A stretch of 64,000 nt of DNA from Bergeyella porcorum (GTDB taxonomy: Bacteria; Bacteroidota; Bacteroidia; Flavobacteriales; Weeksellaceae), in contig NZ_JBHMFD010000013.1 of NCBI RefSeq assembly GCF_042427575.1, positions 124,001 to 188,000 of the forward strand, written 5' to 3'. Numbering within the stretch: position 1 is the first letter of the stretch; the number at the start of each line of letters is the position of its first letter. The position numbers and the translations under genes are program-made. The notes beneath the pieces were generated by a model. That model ran no database searches and was not told the origin of the DNA. It saw nothing but the letters and a program-made list of their open reading frames with translations. Positions 60,958 through 64,000 of this stretch are shown one piece after another.

Positions 60958-62385
60958 TTACTTAGATATGCGGCTAATTTTGCTTAATATCAGTGTTCTT
61001 TCGCCGTAAATCATTAGCATCAAATAAGATACTAAAAGGACATTGCTCCACACGATATGAGAATCCAAAACCTCTACAGAAATATAGCTGAAAGCCATCA
61101 ATAAGATTAAAAATATTGAAATTTTCTTCACTTTATAGGGAATAGGGTAATGCTGCTGTCCCAGAAAGTAGGACAGTATCATCATTATAAAATATGCCAC
61201 GAAGGTAACCCACGCCGAAACCATAAAACCATATTTTTCTAAAAATAGGAAATGTAAAACGATGGTTAATGCCGCTCCAATCCACGAAATGATGAGTCCA
61301 TAATAGGTTTTATCGGTTACCTTATACCAAGTGGAGAGGTTATAATAAATCCCGAAAAATAAATTGGCAATGACAATGATGGGTACAATGTCTATGGCAA
61401 TCCAGAAAGAACTATCGGTGATGAAAAGTCGCTTGAGCCATTCCAGATTGGTAATAATGCCTAGTGCTGCTACTGATGCAAATAGAGTAAAGTATTCGGT
61501 AACTTTGGCATAGGTCTGTTTGGCGTTTTCATTGTTCATTTGTTTGAAGAAAAAAGGCTCTATTCCCATTCGGTAGGCGGTAACGAAGAGGGTCATCAGT
61601 ACCGCTAGTTTATAGCATCCGCCGTAGGCACCTGCATCTACTTGTGGTATGGTGTATATCTGAACCAGCTTGTCCCAGTTTTCATTGATTTGAAAGGCAA
61701 ACCCTGCGACCATTATCGGCCAAGAGTATTTTAGCATTTTGATGAAGAGGGGTTTGCTAAACTGAAATTTTACCTTTAAAATAATAGGGAGTAGCATTAG
61801 CAATGCGGCAAGACTTCCCAATAGGTTGCTGATGAATGGATAGGCAACTTGGTCTTTCAGTCCTAGTTTTAAAGCGGTGTCTTTCGGTATGAAAAGGAAT
61901 AATGCCAACACGACCAAAGTCTGAACTAAGATGGAACTAACGCGAATGGCAGAGTAAATGACGGGCTTGTTGTGAAACCTTAGCCACGCAAAAGGAATCA
62001 TACAGATGGCGTCTAAAAATGCAATGATGGCAAGCCAAAGGATAAACTCTGGGTGATTGCCGTACTGCATCAGCATAGCGATAGGATTGTTGAATAGAAC
62101 AACCATCAGTAGGAAGGTGGCAGCTACGCCAAATACGAACCAAAAAGAGGTGTTGAAGTTTTTTTCTCGTTCATTTTCATCGGCAGAAAATCTAAAGAAA
62201 GAGGTTTCAAATCCGAAGGTGAGAATGATATTGATGTAAGCAATCCACGCATAAAGATTGGTAAACACCGCAAAAGATTCTGCACTGATGAAGTGAATGT
62301 AAAATGGATTGAGCAAAAAGGTAATAACCCTTGGTAAAATGGCTCCGATACCATAGATGATGGTTTCTCCTAGAAGTTTTTTCAA
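60958..62385 (-). CDS. Oligosaccharide flippase (Wzx/MATE-like)
   Basis: A 475-residue inner-membrane protein with about 12-14 helices. Typical segments are GIGAILPRVITFLLNPFYIHFIS (start), NENWDKLVQIYTIPQVDAGAYGG and a C-terminal run of helices. The start is a TTG at 62385. Another in-frame TTG at 62403 lies inside the -7 box, and there is no in-frame ATG nearby. It moves a lipid-linked glycan across the inner membrane, matching the nearby nucleotidyltransferase. Confidence 0.85.
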   Translation of the reverse strand: MKKLLGETIIYGIGAILPRVITFLLNPFYIHFISAESFAVFTNLYAWIAYINIILTFGFETSFFRFSADENEREKNFNTSFWFVFGVAATFLLMVVLFNNPIAMLMQYGNHPEFILWLAIIAFLDAICMIPFAWLRFHNKPVIYSAIRVSSILVQTLVVLALFLFIPKDTALKLGLKDQVAYPFISNLLGSLAALLMLLPIILKVKFQFSKPLFIKMLKYSWPIMVAGFAFQINENWDKLVQIYTIPQVDAGAYGGCYKLAVLMTLFVTAYRMGIEPFFFKQMNNENAKQTYAKVTEYFTLFASVAALGIITNLEWLKRLFITDSSFWIAIDIVPIIVIANLFFGIYYNLSTWYKVTDKTYYGLIISWIGAALTIVLHFLFLEKYGFMVSAWVTFVAYFIMMILSYFLGQQHYPIPYKVKKISIFLILLMAFSYISVEVLDSHIVWSNVLLVSYLMLMIYGERTLILSKISRISK

Positions 62386-62400
62386 TGTAGCTATTTTTTG

Positions 62401-62408
62401 CAAAGGTA
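62401..62408 (-). promoter_or_regulatory. -7 box of the flippase gene, start-deciding
   Basis: TACCTTTG on the minus strand. It contains the upstream TTG codon (62403-62401), which therefore cannot be used, and leaves a 15-base leader to the TTG at 62385. Confidence 0.65.
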
Positions 62409-62682
62409 AACATAGATTTTGAAATAATGTGGAGAGTGGAAATAAAGAAAGGAAAATGTTTTATAAGTCTATAATGAATAGAGTTGCTATTGGGTTTTGG
62501 GTTTATAATGAGGTGTGGTTTTTAAAAATGATAAACGGAACGCTTGAAATCTATAAATTATTATCAAACAGTAGTGTTGGTTTAACTTACTTACAAAGTA
62601 ATAGAATAAAATTTACTACACTTTGAAATAATATTGGGAAGAGCTTTCTCTCACTCTTCTTGCAGTCTCCTTGCGGAATTCT

Positions 62683-62716
62683 TCCCAAAAATCGCGTTTT
62701 TTGGGAAGATTTGGGA
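62683..62716. repeat. Strong hairpin CTTCCCAAAAA / TTTTTGGGAAG
   Basis: An 11-bp inverted repeat around a TCGCG loop, followed on the plus strand by GATTTGGGAAGG which repeats its right arm. No gene ends here. Confidence 0.5.
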
Positions 62717-62830
62717 AGGATTCCCGAAGAACTCCCGAAGAAACTACCTAAAATATAGGACAAGAAGGGACAGAAAGTGACAGGAAATGCCAACGAAGGA
62801 CAATGTAAAGGTAAATTAATGACAAAAGAT
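62690..62830. repeat. 10-11 bp periodic array (candidate array 7)
   Basis: GGGAAGATTT GGGAAGGATT and CCCGAAGAACT CCCGAAGAAAC, then GGACAAGAAG GGACAGAAAGT GACAGGAAATG, show a ~10.5-bp period, half of the 21-bp unit seen elsewhere. It is more degenerate than arrays 1-6. Confidence 0.5.
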
Positions 62831-62985
62831 GCCAAATGAAGACATTTTGCAAATATATATTGAATATCAGCGTATGGGGAATTTAGCCTTGATTGAGTTT
62901 GTGAAGTGTAAATTATTTATTATCAATGTTTTGTATTTTTTGTGTATCTAATCTAAAAAAAGATAAAGTTGTATTATTTTTTTAC

Positions 62986-62993
62986 TATCTTTG
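62986..62993 (+). promoter_or_regulatory. -7 box of the 63011 gene
   Basis: TATCTTTG, 17 bases before the ATG. Confidence 0.7.
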
Positions 62994-63010
62994 CGCGCAA
63001 AAATTAAAAT

Positions 63011-63808
63011 ATGATGAAAAAGAATTTATTAAAATTAGGATTATTGTCTTTGCTGAGTTTTTCTATGATGTCTTATGCACAGACAAGGAATGTGGGGATC
63101 AATACAGAAGATCCAACAAGAACATTAGATGTAAATGGTATGGTTCGTGTGAGAGACTTGCCAGAAAAAGAGCTCCACAATAATAAGGAAGTACAAGGCT
63201 TTCTTTATAATGTAGTAGCTCAAGAAGATGGGACTTTGTCTAGACAACTAGTGTCGAGAAGAAGATGGAATCTTTATGAGTCTGCTTTTAATACAAGGTC
63301 AGATATTGAACGTACTCTACCTGAAGCTAATCAAATTACTGCTGATGAAACTCTGCCTGCAAATTGTTGGGAAATTCCTAATTCAGAATTATTTATTGAA
63401 GTACCTGATATAGCGAATACTAATGTCCTTACTAAAATTAGTTGGAATACATGGTTTGAGATAACACCAAGAGATATTACTGATACAGATAGAGGGAGTT
63501 TTAGATTTTATTTAAAATATCAGGAAACAGATAAGAATGGTACTCCTGTGGCTAATAGTACAGTAAATTATACAAAGACTATCTATATGACTTCTTTTTC
63601 TAATATCAACAAAGCAATTTCAGGTAACTATCATAGAGTTGGGATGACTCCTTCCTATTCAGAACGCTTACAACAAACATTCAAAAAAGGAAAGTACTAT
63701 AAAGTATCGTTGGTTGTAGGTTTAGAATCAATGAAGACAGCCGGCGTACTAATGGTGAAAAACTGGGGGATAAGTGGCGAAGGAGAAACTTATTATCAGT
63801 ACCAATAA
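63011..63808 (+). CDS. Secreted protein with GINT(x)nTLDVNG motif
   Basis: A 265-residue exported protein with signal peptide KKNLLKLGLLSLLSFSMMSYAQ (Met at residue 1 or 2). The start of the mature part, NVGINTEDPTRTLDVNGMVRVRD, is the 'GINTxxPxxTLDVNG' pattern common in flavobacterial surface or fibre-like proteins. The rest is beta-rich sequence I cannot place. There is no sorting domain. It ends TAA immediately before a run of nine G's. A poorly expressed or lineage-specific surface protein is the likely class. Confidence 0.65.
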   Translation: MMKKNLLKLGLLSLLSFSMMSYAQTRNVGINTEDPTRTLDVNGMVRVRDLPEKELHNNKEVQGFLYNVVAQEDGTLSRQLVSRRRWNLYESAFNTRSDIERTLPEANQITADETLPANCWEIPNSELFIEVPDIANTNVLTKISWNTWFEITPRDITDTDRGSFRFYLKYQETDKNGTPVANSTVNYTKTIYMTSFSNINKAISGNYHRVGMTPSYSERLQQTFKKGKYYKVSLVVGLESMKTAGVLMVKNWGISGEGETYYQYQ

Positions 63809-63817
63809 GGGGGGGGG
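63809..63817 (+). repeat. Poly-G tract after the stop codon
   Basis: Nine consecutive G's start on the base after the TAA of the 63011 gene. In AT-rich DNA this is far from expected, and such tracts are known slippage sites. Confidence 0.8.
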
Positions 63818-63951
63818 TAAGTCTCTCTCAGGTGTAGGGATTTTTTGAGATCCTCATAAAAGATGTAAAAAAACTTGTCTCACAAGTTAGCTATACGGAG
63901 GGGAGAATCTTATGAATAGAATATCTAGAAGGTATTACAAATAAATATAAG

Positions 63952-63990
63952 AAGTCGTCTTACAATTAATTGTAAGACGACTTTTTTTGT
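63952..63990 (+). terminator. Perfect-palindrome terminator
   Basis: AAGTCGTCTTACAATT / AATTGTAAGACGACTT is a 32-bp perfect palindrome without extra loop, followed by TTTTTG. It is the likely terminator of the 63011 transcript, 144 bp after its stop, and might serve a gene beyond the window on the other strand as well. Confidence 0.85.
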
Positions 63991-64000
63991 CTTTTAAGTT

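Larger units (their letters stand above)
62409..62985. other. Gap upstream of the flippase, with a short-period array
   Basis: No gene is visible. AT-rich unique sequence (62409-62640) is followed by a 10-11 bp periodic stretch (62690-62830) and then AT-rich leader of the 63011 gene. Confidence 0.5.

Overview
The window reads as a chromosomal segment of a Bacteroidota bacterium of class Flavobacteriia, most likely family Weeksellaceae (Chryseobacterium/Riemerella/Bergeyella-like). The evidence is AT-rich DNA, many TonB-dependent receptors, a C-terminal type IX secretion sorting domain, flavobacterial families (DUF4254, DUF4292, DUF2851, PspC with PadR, BshA), and more than twenty copies of the Bacteroidota sigma-factor -7 box TAnnTTTG. 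The genus is inference. No phage, plasmid, insertion sequence or CRISPR array was seen.

Layout. 1-4.3 kb: the end of a TonB-dependent receptor, an rRNA cytosine methyltransferase and an outer-membrane receptor-like barrel. 4.8-6.9 kb: a PadR-PspC stress pair. 7.1-8.7 kb: a GHL10-type lipoprotein hydrolase. 9.1-15.5 kb: a complete tripartite efflux operon (ATPase, two MacB-like permeases, MacA-like adaptor, TolC). 15.9-20.2 kb: tRNA-Gln, menE-arfB, a deoxyhypusine-synthase homologue and recA. 20.3-22.3 kb: pfkA-gapA. 22.5-28.8 kb: two tandem metal-uptake modules, a small Cys-rich protein with an OprC-like copper receptor, then a His/Cys small protein, a ZnuD-like receptor and a His-rich lipoprotein. 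28.9-39.2 kb: sucD, a small beta-barrel protein, an unpartnered ABC ATPase, dusB, a 1,077-residue outer-membrane protein, a secreted T9SS cargo, tpiA and prmA. 39.6-49.6 kb: glycosyltransferase, Pit transporter, rimO, a coiled-coil protein with zapA, a 6S-like RNA, rny, tmRNA, and two small genes. 49.6-54 kb: a GH3 glycosidase, bshA, DUF2851 and small PspC operon. 54-62.4 kb: lipoprotein, deoD, and a long envelope operon (flippase, nucleotidyltransferase, DUF4292, EnvC, TatA, DUF4254, lipoprotein) beside ribA. 63-64 kb: a secreted protein followed by a poly-G tract and a strong terminator.

The most unusual structure is between the genes. Six intergenic gaps between 4.4 and 39.5 kb each hold a tandem array whose unit is 21 or 22 bp, two turns of B-DNA, or an exact multiple of that. 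The unit sequences are different at every site. The arrays lie about 5-8 kb apart. A seventh, weaker array with a 10-11 bp period is near 62.7 kb. They have no CRISPR-like spacers, and I infer a structural or chromosome-organising role or a shared mutational origin. Other points of interest are leaderless genes with exactly TAnnTTTG-N4-ATG, a nested two-helix RNA-like element ahead of the ZnuD-like receptor, and the paired metal modules.
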